A stretch of 11,644 nucleotides of DNA from an uncultured Collinsella sp. (lineage in GTDB: Bacteria; Actinomycetota; Coriobacteriia; Coriobacteriales; Coriobacteriaceae): contig CAUBWQ010000013.1 of NCBI GenBank assembly GCA_958439775.1, positions 1 to 11,644 of the forward strand. The letters run 5' to 3'. The stretch's first letter is position 1. Every line of letters begins with the position of its first letter. The notes under the pieces are model-generated. The model was not told where the DNA came from, made no database searches, and saw only the letters and a list, made by a program, of their open reading frames with translations. Below, one piece after another: positions 6,262 through 11,644 of the stretch. A program made the position numbers and the translations under genes.

Positions 6262-6417
6262 AGCCTGCCATGTAGGGACAGGTTTATTTTGGTAGGTTTT
6301 ACCTGCTGTTTTGTTGATATGACGGCGCGTGCCGTTATGGCGTGCGCCGAAATGAACGCAACTATGAGCACCGTTTGGTGCCTGTGCGGCAAACGGTAGT
6401 GGGAGAGGAAGGCTCAG
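6262..6417 (+). promoter_or_regulatory. Structured purF-purM intergenic leader
   Basis: These 156 bases hold several possible RNA hairpins: GGTAGGT-ttt-ACCTGCT (about 6291-6307, with G-U pairs, followed by GTTTTGTTG and so terminator-like), GGCGCGTGCC-gttat-GGCGTGCGCC (6324-6348, with two G-U pairs), and ACCGTTTG/CAAACGGT (6370-6377 with 6390-6397). The start, GGGACAGGTTTA at 6274-6285, matches a repeat motif seen downstream of 8830 and 10810. The purM ribosome binding site AGAGGAAGG follows. Whether this is partial termination inside one operon or the start of a second one cannot be told. Confidence 0.45.
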
Positions 6418-7521
6418 ATGAGCGACAGCAAGCATGTGACGTACGAGGACGCCGGCGTCGATACCGCCGAGGGCGGCCGCGCCGTCGACGCTATTAAGCA
6501 GATGGTCAAGGACACCAACCGCCCCGAGGTTATCGGCGGCATCGGTGGCTTTGGTGGCCTGTTCTCGGCTGCCGCGCTTAAGGATATGGAAGACCCGATT
6601 CTGATTAGCGGTACCGACGGCGTGGGCACCAAGCTCGTGCTCGCCCAGATCATGGACCGTCACGAGACGGTGGGCCAGGACCTGGTCGCTATGTGCGTCA
6701 ACGACATTCTGGCTTCGGGCGCCGAGCCGCTGTTCTTCCTGGACTACGTTGCCATCGGCCACATCGAGGCCGAGCACATGGCAAAGATCATCAAGGGTGT
6801 GGCCGACGGCTGCAAGCTCGCGGGCTGCGCGCTCGTGGGCGGCGAGATGGCCGAGCACCCCGGCGTCATGGCTCCTGCCGACTACGACCTTGCCGGATTT
6901 ACCGTGGGCGTCGTCGACCGTCCCAAGATGCTCGACCCCGCAAACGTCCGCCCGGGCGATGTGATCCTGGGCCTGCCTTCCACCGGCGTGCACTCCAACG
7001 GCTACTCGCTCGTGCGCAAGGTCATCGGCGTCGACGGCATTAAGCCGGGCACGCCCGAGGCCGCCGCTAAGGCCGAGGAGCTGAGCCGTCCGCTCGAGGA
7101 GCTCGGCGGTGCTTCGCTGGCAGACGCCCTGCTGGCTCCCACGCGCATCTACGTCAAGCCGATTCTGGAGCTGCTGCGCGGCGGCGCCAACGTGCACGCT
7201 ATCGCACACATCACCGGCGGCGGCATTACCGAGAACCTCAACCGCGCGCTGGCCGACGACGTCGACGCCGTGGTCACCCGCAACGGTGCCGAGATGGGCT
7301 GGGACGTTCCGCCCGTCATCACCTACGTCTCGCGCCAGGCCGAACTCGCGCCCAATGAGGCATGCAAGACCTTCAACATGGGCGTTGGCCTGTGCCTGAT
7401 CGTCGCCCCCGAGGACGAGGCCGCGGTGACCGAGGCCCTGGTCGCGCTGGGCGAGAAGCCGTTCCGTGTGGGCGAGTGCGTCGAGGGTTCCGGTAAGGTC
7501 GTGTACTCCGATGAGCGCTAA
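6418..7521 (+). CDS. purM: Phosphoribosylformylglycinamidine cyclo-ligase (AIR synthetase)
   Basis: PurM closes the imidazole ring, turning FGAM and ATP into AIR (step 5 of purine synthesis). The 367-residue protein carries the family marks in order: ISGTDGVGTKL at 63-73 (ATP binding), DLVAMCVNDI with LASGAEPLFFLDY near 90-112, GGEMAEHPG at 141-149, GLPSTGVHSNGYSLVR near 183-198, GGGITENL at 267-274 and FNMGVGL at 319-325. It is about 20 residues longer than E. coli PurM, partly from a Pro/Ala/Glu-rich stretch near 200-225. ATG 6418 is preceded by AGAGGAAGG at suitable spacing. Its stop lies inside the start of purN, implying translational coupling. Confidence 0.96.
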   Translation: MSDSKHVTYEDAGVDTAEGGRAVDAIKQMVKDTNRPEVIGGIGGFGGLFSAAALKDMEDPILISGTDGVGTKLVLAQIMDRHETVGQDLVAMCVNDILASGAEPLFFLDYVAIGHIEAEHMAKIIKGVADGCKLAGCALVGGEMAEHPGVMAPADYDLAGFTVGVVDRPKMLDPANVRPGDVILGLPSTGVHSNGYSLVRKVIGVDGIKPGTPEAAAKAEELSRPLEELGGASLADALLAPTRIYVKPILELLRGGANVHAIAHITGGGITENLNRALADDVDAVVTRNGAEMGWDVPPVITYVSRQAELAPNEACKTFNMGVGLCLIVAPEDEAAVTEALVALGEKPFRVGECVEGSGKVVYSDER

Positions 7522-8212
7522 CGAGCAGATGACTGCTGCCGAGGGCCTGGATTTTGTGCCCTATACCCGTCCGACCGGTACCGATACGGCCGAGCCGCTC
7601 AAGATCGGTGTGCTCATCAGCGGTTCGGGTACCAACCTGCAGGCGCTGATCGATCTGATCGCCGCCGGCAAACTCAACGCTTCGATTGAGCTTGTGGTGT
7701 CGAGCCGTCCTTCGGCTAAGGGTTTGCAGCGCGCTGAGCGCGCGGGCATCCAGACGCTCACGCTGTCCAAGGATGTCTATGCCGACCCCATCGCCGCCGA
7801 CGAGATCATCGCGCACGAGCTGCTCGAGCGCGGCTGCGAATATGTGGTCATGGCCGGTTACATGCGCATGGTGCACACGCCGCTGCTGGCGGCGTTTCCC
7901 AACCGCGTGGTCAACTTGCATCCGGCACTGCTGCCGAGCTTTACCGGTGCGCATGCGATTGACGATGCCTTTGCGCGCGGCGTCAAGGTGACCGGCGTGA
8001 CCGTGCACTTTGCCAACGAGATTTACGACAACGGCCCCATCATCGCCCAGCGCGCGCTGGCTGTCGAGGAAGGCTGGGATGTCGACACGCTCGAGGAGCA
8101 CATCCATGCGATTGAGCACGTGCTGTATCCCGAGGTCGTGCAAATGCTCGCCGACGGCCGCGTCCACGTGCTGGAGAGCGGCAAGGTCGCAATTGACGCG
8201 CCTCGCGGCTAG
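7511..8212 (+). CDS. purN: Phosphoribosylglycinamide formyltransferase (GAR transformylase, folate dependent)
   Basis: PurN moves the formyl group of 10-formyltetrahydrofolate to GAR (step 3 of purine synthesis). The 233-residue protein has an extra N-terminal stretch of about 30 residues before the usual KIGVLISGSGTNLQALI (31-47). Catalytic residues are visible as Asn135 and His137 in VNLHPALLPSF and Asp173 in IYDNGPIIAQ. AGYMRM, near 116-121, is the usual folate-side motif. ATG 7511 overlaps the purM end by 11 bases; an upstream GTG at 7466 would overlap purM much more and lacks a binding site, while ATG 7529 is a possible shorter start. The gene ends in a terminator, so purH and purD are not part of this unit. 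Confidence 0.95.
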   Translation: MSANEQMTAAEGLDFVPYTRPTGTDTAEPLKIGVLISGSGTNLQALIDLIAAGKLNASIELVVSSRPSAKGLQRAERAGIQTLTLSKDVYADPIAADEIIAHELLERGCEYVVMAGYMRMVHTPLLAAFPNRVVNLHPALLPSFTGAHAIDDAFARGVKVTGVTVHFANEIYDNGPIIAQRALAVEEGWDVDTLEEHIHAIEHVLYPEVVQMLADGRVHVLESGKVAIDAPRG

Positions 8213-8242
8213 CGGCGCACAGTACAATTTAGCCGGGTAGTC

Positions 8243-8287
8243 AGGGTGGTCATTGGCGCCAAGGCGCACGTGGCCACCCTTTGTTTT
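8243..8287 (+). terminator. Intrinsic terminator after purN
   Basis: AGGGTGGTCA (8243-8252) pairs with TGGCCACCCT (8271-8280) over ten positions with one U-G pair, with a further small GCGCC-aa-GGCGC hairpin in the loop, followed by TTGTTTT. The hairpin is bracketed by nine-base direct repeats GGGTAGTCA at 8235-8243 and 8288-8296. A TACAAT box at 8223-8228 sits just upstream. Confidence 0.8.
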
Positions 8288-8364
8288 GGGTAGTCATCGG
8301 GAACGGTCTTTAACGACTGGTCATACAAGAACGTCGCAGGTGACTAGATGAGAGAGGTGAGCGC

Positions 8365-8829
8365 ATGGCGGATAACGAAGCGCTGTTTACGCCTGAGCTG
8401 GTGTTTTTTGATTGGGAGTGTGCGACGCCGGATGAGGTGTTCGCGCGGCTTGAGGGCGAGCTTGCACCACGTGGCTACATTGCATCCGGTTGGCTCGACG
8501 CCGTTCGCACGCGCGAGGATGCCTATCCCACGGGTCTTGCCATGCCGGCGGCAAACATTGCCATTCCGCATACCGATCCGGGGTTTGTGGCCAAGCCCTA
8601 TATCGCGGTGGTGAAGCCCGCCGCGCCCGTGACATTTAACGCTATGGCTGGCATGGGCGCTCCGGTGCCGGCGCAGATCGTCATCAATCTGGGCATCGCC
8701 GAGCCGGGCGGCCAGGTCGAGGCCCTTCAGGCGCTCATGAACATCTTTATGGACGCTGATGCCGCAGCCGACGTGCTCGGCCAGACCACGCCCCAGGGCA
8801 TGGTCGACGCCATCCGCCGCCACTTCTAA
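8365..8829 (+). CDS. PTS EIIA component, mannitol/fructose (type 2) fold, galactitol IIA-like
   Basis: This 154-residue protein matches the type 2 EIIA family. The motif NIAIPHTDP around residues 65-72 contains the probable phosphorylated His69, preceded by YPTGLAMPAAN and followed by KPYIAVVKPAAPV, a spacing typical of galactitol/PTS-system IIA proteins. Such proteins take phosphate from HPr and pass it to EIIB for sugar uptake, or act as regulators. No EIIB or EIIC gene is adjacent, so it either serves a transporter encoded elsewhere or has a regulatory role. ATG 8365 is preceded by AGAGGTGAG at good spacing. It stands between the purN terminator and a repeat-rich gap, so it is probably a single-gene unit. 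Confidence 0.88.
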   Translation: MADNEALFTPELVFFDWECATPDEVFARLEGELAPRGYIASGWLDAVRTREDAYPTGLAMPAANIAIPHTDPGFVAKPYIAVVKPAAPVTFNAMAGMGAPVPAQIVINLGIAEPGGQVEALQALMNIFMDADAAADVLGQTTPQGMVDAIRRHF

Positions 8830-9000
8830 GGCCGGCACTGGGGGACCGTCCCTAACCGCCGGCAGAAAAGGAACGTCCCTAACTGCCAACTGCCAGACCT
8901 GTCCCCTTTGCACCAAAATGGTGCAGATTAACCTGTCCCCCATGCACCAGGTGTGCCGCGGGGCTGCGTTGTGACACAATGGCGTTTGTTCGATTCGTGA
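8830..9000. repeat. Repeat-rich gap after the EIIA gene
   Basis: This gap is built of short repeats. CGTCCCTAACCGCC (8847-8860) recurs as CGTCCCTAACTGCC (8874-8887). AACTGCC is tandem at 8881-8894. ACCTGTCCCC occurs at 8897-8906 and 8931-8940, bracketing a hairpin TGCACCA-aaa-TGGTGCA (8909-8925). TGCACCAGGTG follows at 8943-8953. GCCGGC at 8831-8836 can pair with 8858-8863 around GGGA-ccg-TCCC. On the minus strand the ACCTGTCCCC units read GGGGACAGGT, the motif also found at 6274 and 10819. No T-run or gene is seen. Confidence 0.75.
8969..8980 (+). promoter_or_regulatory. Palindrome and possible -10 box upstream of the foldase gene
   Basis: TTGTG-A-CACAA (8969-8979) is a perfect small palindrome and overlaps CACAAT (8975-8980), a possible -10 box 35 bases before the foldase ATG. 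No convincing -35 is seen. Confidence 0.3.
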
Positions 9001-9015
9001 TGCGAAAGGCCAAAC

Positions 9016-10239
9016 ATGGCAAATAAGAAAAAGAACCCCGAGGTCGTGACGACGTCCGATCAACGGTCCCGCGCCGCCTCCAGCTCTCGCAAGAAGCAGC
9101 GCAAGACCTATGTGTCCAAGACCGTCAAGATTGTCCTGGTGGTCATCGGCGTACTGGCGATGCTGCTCTCCGTCTCGGCCATGGCGTGCTCCGGCCTGAT
9201 GTCGCAGACCGAAAGCGCCAGCTCGGGCTATAAGCTCACTGGTGGTGTGGCTGCCACTATCAACGGCACCAACCTCACCGAGGACACCGTGACCAAGCAG
9301 ATCATGAGCATGCGCACGTCCTACGGCTACACCAAGGACAAGGACTGGGCGCAGTATCTGGTTGACAACGACCTCACACCCAAGAAGTACCGCAAGCAGC
9401 TCATCGACTCCTACGCGCAGCAGATTCTGCTTCAGCAAGCACAGAAGGAGAATGGCGTGACGGTGTCGGACGAGGAGGTCGAGAAGGCTTGGAAGGACGC
9501 GTGCAAGAGCGCGGGCGGCGCCAAGGCTTTTAAGAAGACGCTTAAGACCTACGGCTACACCGAGGACACCTACAAGGATTCGCTCAAGGAGAGCCTGGCG
9601 CAACAGAAACTCAAGGATGCCGTCGCGCCCACGAGCAAGCCCAAGGACAGCGAGATTGTCGATTACATCAACGAAAATCTGTCCAGCTACAACGACGCCC
9701 GCCGCTCGTCGAACATCCTGATCAAGGTTGATTCCGACGCTTCCGACGAGGACAAGGCTGCCGCCAAGGCCAAGGCGCAGGAGTGCCTGGACAAGATCAA
9801 CTCCGGTGAGCTGAGCTTTGAGGACGCCGTTGAGCAGTACTCCGAGGACACCGGTTCCAAGGAGAAGAAGGGCGATGTGGGCTGGGATAAGCTCACCACC
9901 TTTGTCGACAGCTACCAGACGGCGCTCGAGGGACTCAACAAGGGCGACGTGAGCGAAGTCGTCGAGTCGACCTATGGCTACCACATCATCAAGTGCACCG
10001 ACTACTTCCATGTCGATAATCAGGTTGATGACATCAACCAGGTGCCCAAGGACATCAAAAAGTACGTCTCCAACGTGGTGAAGACGCAAGCGGCCAGCAC
10101 CGCGTACAGCGAGTGGCTGGAGCAGTACAAGAAGGATGCCGACATCACCGTCAACCCCATGCCCAAAGACGTACCCTATAACGTGAGTCTGAAGGGTGTC
10201 ACCAAGAGTTCGACCGACGATTCGTCGACGACTGAGTAA
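9016..10239 (+). CDS. Extracytoplasmic peptidyl-prolyl cis-trans isomerase, PrsA/SurA type (parvulin domain)
   Basis: The 407-residue protein starts with a Lys/Arg/Ser-rich cytoplasmic segment (1-36) and a hydrophobic segment (37-57) ending SAMAC, so Cys58 may be a lipid-modified residue, though AMA-C is a poor lipobox and a plain anchor or cleaved signal is possible. A SurA-type chaperone region follows (about 75-215), rich in charged helices. The parvulin domain is at about 228-335: RRSSNILIKV, GELSFEDAVEQYSED, GDVGWDKLTTFVDSYQTAL, GDVSEVVESTYGYHIIKC. It ends in a Ser/Thr-rich tail. Such proteins help exported proteins fold outside the membrane. ATG 9016 is preceded by AAAGG with six bases of spacing. 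YqeY follows 54 bases downstream, past a hairpin. Confidence 0.92.
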   Translation: MANKKKNPEVVTTSDQRSRAASSSRKKQRKTYVSKTVKIVLVVIGVLAMLLSVSAMACSGLMSQTESASSGYKLTGGVAATINGTNLTEDTVTKQIMSMRTSYGYTKDKDWAQYLVDNDLTPKKYRKQLIDSYAQQILLQQAQKENGVTVSDEEVEKAWKDACKSAGGAKAFKKTLKTYGYTEDTYKDSLKESLAQQKLKDAVAPTSKPKDSEIVDYINENLSSYNDARRSSNILIKVDSDASDEDKAAAKAKAQECLDKINSGELSFEDAVEQYSEDTGSKEKKGDVGWDKLTTFVDSYQTALEGLNKGDVSEVVESTYGYHIIKCTDYFHVDNQVDDINQVPKDIKKYVSNVVKTQAASTAYSEWLEQYKKDADITVNPMPKDVPYNVSLKGVTKSSTDDSSTTE

Positions 10240-10244
10240 TCATG

Positions 10245-10270
10245 GGGCGGTGCTCGCGCGAGTGCCGCCC
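10245..10270 (+). other. GC-rich hairpin between the foldase and YqeY genes
   Basis: GGGCGGTGCTCG (10245-10256) pairs with CGAGTGCCGCCC (10259-10270) along its whole length with two U-G/G-U pairs, starting six bases after the foldase stop. It is followed by ACACTATT and not a U-run, so it may only weaken readthrough into, or protect the mRNA end before, the next gene. Confidence 0.6.
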
Positions 10271-10293
10271 ACACTATTGAGGAGGATTTGCAG

Positions 10294-10737
10294 ATGACCA
10301 ACGAAGAGCTGCAGAAGGAAATGATTGCGGCCATGAAGGCCAAGGACAAGGTTCGCCTGTCCATCATTCGCCAGGTTAAGGCCGAGGTGAAGAATATCGA
10401 GGTCAATGAGCGCCGCGATGTGACCGAGGAAGACGTCAACAGCATGATCAAGCGTCTGATCAAGCAGACGAGCGAGACGCTGGAGATGTCCATCAAGGCC
10501 GGCACCGACCAGGAGCGTACCGACAACCTGACCGAGCAGGTCAAGATTCTGGAGAGCCTGCTGCCCGCGCAGGTTTCGGGCGAGGAGCTCGAGGCCCTGA
10601 TCGAGCAGGTTATCGCCGAGCTGGGCGCCACGTCCAAGAAGCAGATGGGCCAGGTTATGGGCGCACTCGGCAAGGCCACCGGTGGCAACTTCGATAAGCC
10701 GGCCGCGGCAAAGATCGTCGGAGCCAAACTCGCGTAG
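10294..10737 (+). CDS. GatB/YqeY domain protein
   Basis: The 147-residue protein is the full usual length of free-standing YqeY proteins. It shows LQKEMIAAMKAKDKVRLSIIRQVKAEVKNIEV at the start, a helical middle rich in Lys/Glu, ESLLPAQVSGEEL near 88-100, and the C-terminal KKQMGQVMGALGKATGGNFD, then AAKIV. The family is related to the tail domain of GatB, the tRNA-dependent amidotransferase subunit, and is thought to bind tRNA, but its own role is not settled. ATG 10294 is chosen because AGGAGG at 10280-10285 lies eight bases upstream; an in-frame TTG at 10288 is too close. A strong terminator follows the stop. Confidence 0.93.
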   Translation: MTNEELQKEMIAAMKAKDKVRLSIIRQVKAEVKNIEVNERRDVTEEDVNSMIKRLIKQTSETLEMSIKAGTDQERTDNLTEQVKILESLLPAQVSGEELEALIEQVIAELGATSKKQMGQVMGALGKATGGNFDKPAAAKIVGAKLA

Positions 10738-10767
10738 GGGCCGAGCGGTACATAGTTGATGTTTAGG

Positions 10768-10799
10768 GGGGCGTGGCCGTCATGGTCGCGCCCCTTTTT
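10768..10799 (+). terminator. Intrinsic terminator after the YqeY gene
   Basis: GGGGCGTGGCC (10768-10778) pairs with GGTCGCGCCCC (10784-10794) with two G-U type pairs around the loop GTCAT, followed directly by five T. This is a textbook intrinsic terminator for the foldase-yqeY unit. Confidence 0.9.
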
Positions 10800-10814
10800 G
10801 CTGGGCTGGGCACT

Positions 10815-10877
10815 CATTGGGGACAGGCTTAAATGAGTGCCCAATGAGCAGGTACTCATTTAAGTCTGTCCCCAATG
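10815..10877. repeat. 24-bp inverted repeat carrying the GGGGACAG motif
   Basis: Arms 10815-10838 and 10854-10877 pair over 24 positions with one G-U type difference, around a 15-base loop. Each arm reads inward as CATTGGGGACAG, then TTAAATGAGT. A second fold is possible: CTCATTGGG (10813-10821) with CCCAATGAG (10840-10848), which excludes the first. It lies just after the yqeY terminator and about 70 bases before the next -10 box. No T-run follows. Confidence 0.85.
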
Positions 10878-10924
10878 ACTAGGTGGAAGGTTGCGGGTTC
10901 TTTACGGGAATGTAGTGTGGGCTG

Positions 10925-10950
10925 CGGAAACGTGATTCTTTCCGTACAAT
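10925..10950 (+). promoter_or_regulatory. Possible promoter and dyad of the ABC ATPase gene
   Basis: TACAAT at 10945-10950 is a fair -10 box, 35 bases before the ATG. A dyad CGGAAA (10925-10930) with TTTCCG (10939-10944) lies directly before it, in the -35 to -10 spacer, a place where a regulator could act. No clear -35 is seen. Confidence 0.4.
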
Positions 10951-10985
10951 AGTTCAACTCGTGTAAACGCAGGGAAGGGACATTC

Positions 10986-11644
10986 ATGGCAGACATGATC
11001 GAGATCAAGCATCTCAACAAGTACTTTGGCGACCTGCATGTGCTCAAAGATATCAACCTCACCGTCAAACGCGGCGAGAAGCTCGTAATGATCGGGCCTT
11101 CCGGCTCGGGTAAATCGACGCTCATCCGTTGCGTCGATTATCTGGAGGAGCCCACGTCGGGCGAGGTTGTCATCGACGGTACGCCGCTCACCAAAAAGAA
11201 TCACCTGGAGATGGCTCGCAAGTATAGTTCCATGGTGTTTCAGCAGTTCAACCTGTATCCCAACATGACGGTGCTGGGCAACCTGACGCTCGCGCCCATC
11301 AAGCTGCAAAAGAAGAGCAAGGAGGAGGCGACCGAGATCGCCATCGCTGCGCTCAAGCGCGTCGGCATGGCACATAAGGCCGGCGAGTATCCGCAGAATC
11401 TCTCGGGTGGTCAGCAGCAGCGCATCGCCATCGCCCGTGCCCTGTGCACCAAGCAACCCATCATCCTGTTTGACGAGCCGACCTCGGCGCTCGACCCCGA
11501 GATGGTCCAGGAGGTTCTGGACGTTATGATTGAGCTCGCGCAGGAGGACATCACCATGATCTGCGTGACGCACGAGATGGGCTTTGCGCGCCAGGTGGCC
11601 GACCGCGTCATCTTTATGGAGGACGGTCGCATTCTGGAGGAGGG
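10986..11644 (+). CDS. Polar amino-acid ABC transporter ATP-binding protein, GlnQ-like (3' end outside window)
   Basis: The frame runs open from ATG 10986 to the window end, giving 219 residues without a stop; the family is about 240-250 long, so little is missing. Walker [10 protein letters not shown] is at 37-45, the Q-loop glutamine is Gln86 in [17 protein letters not shown], the ABC signature LSGGQQQR is at 139-146, Walker [14 protein letters not shown] has Asp163/Glu164, and the H-loop His196 is in VTHEMGFA. The [12 protein letters not shown] and HEMGFAR patterns are those of polar amino-acid (glutamine, glutamate, arginine) importers. The ATG is preceded by AAGGGA with five bases of spacing. 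It probably opens an operon continuing past the window with permease and binding-protein genes. Substrate cannot be told from the ATPase alone. Confidence 0.94.
   Translation, partial: MADMIEIKHLNKYFGDLHVLKDINLTVKRGEKLVMIGPSGSGKSTLIRCVDYLEEPTSGEVVIDGTPLTKKNHLEMARKYSSMVFQQFNLYPNMTVLGNLTLAPIKLQKKSKEEATEIAIAALKRVGMAHKAGEYPQNLSGGQQQRIAIARALCTKQPIILFDEPTSALDPEMVQEVLDVMIELAQEDITMICVTHEMGFARQVADRVIFMEDGRILEE

Noticed and set aside
6262..6417. Known purine, PRPP or guanidine riboswitch upstream of purM
   Set aside because: I could not fit the conserved core bases of these classes to the sequence; only generic hairpins are seen.
4513..7209. 898-codon open frame on the minus strand
   Set aside because: It lies antisense to purF and purM, both with full family motifs; long antisense frames are expected from the high-GC third positions, and its translation is His/Ala/Leu/Gly-rich without domain-like motifs.
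7466..7510. Upstream GTG start of purN
   Set aside because: It would overlap purM by over 50 bases with no ribosome binding site; ATG 7511 gives a normal coupled overlap.
7373..8269. 298-codon open frame on the minus strand
   Set aside because: It is antisense to purN, whose catalytic residues are all visible; Arg/Pro-rich end and no recognisable domain.
8847..8940. CRISPR-like array
   Set aside because: The repeats are 7-14 bases, imperfect and irregularly spaced, with no 25-40-base repeat units and no cas genes.
8344..10089. 581-codon open frame on the minus strand
   Set aside because: It covers the EIIA and foldase genes in antisense and crosses the intergenic gap; composition is typical of a shadow frame.

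Overview
This window looks like a stretch of a high-GC Gram-positive chromosome, most probably a Coriobacteriia gut actinobacterium such as Collinsella. The basis is high GC, strongly GC-rich third codon positions, recognisable protein families of that class, good AGGAGG-type ribosome binding sites, and intergenic gaps full of hairpins and short repeats. The genus is inference; no rRNA is present to prove it.

Layout. 1-558 is the 3' end of carB (pyrimidine/arginine precursor synthesis). 559-1000 is a gene-free gap with three strong inverted repeats. 1001-2958 is a compact + strand cluster: purE, a class B-like sortase, and a short MoaE-like protein, closed by a two-way terminator that also serves the convergent membrane protein gene at 3065-4294 (minus strand, PF06541-like). 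After a 296-base divergent intergenic region come purF (4591-6261), a 156-base structured gap, and purM-purN, which overlap by 11 bases; purN is followed by a terminator. Next are an orphan PTS EIIA (8365-8829), a repeat-rich gap, a secreted or lipid-anchored foldase of the PrsA/SurA parvulin type (9016-10239), a GatB/YqeY protein (10294-10737) with a clear terminator, a long inverted repeat, and the 5' part of a polar amino-acid ABC transporter ATPase (10986 to the window end).

How the genes work together. PurF, PurM and PurN catalyse steps 1, 5 and 3 of IMP synthesis, and PurE makes CAIR at step 6. CarB supplies carbamoyl phosphate from glutamine, the same nitrogen donor PurF uses, and the ABC ATPase at the end is of the glutamine/polar amino-acid type. 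The remaining genes are an ordinary mix (surface protein anchoring, cofactor, folding, sugar PTS).

No large undescribed multi-gene system is evident. The most unusual signal is non-coding: two long perfect hairpins in the carB-purE gap (27 and 32 bp stems) have largely unrelated stem sequences but a shared loop core, with paired changes that keep the small helices intact. A second, separate family of short GGGACAGGTTTAA-like repeats recurs in three gaps further downstream.
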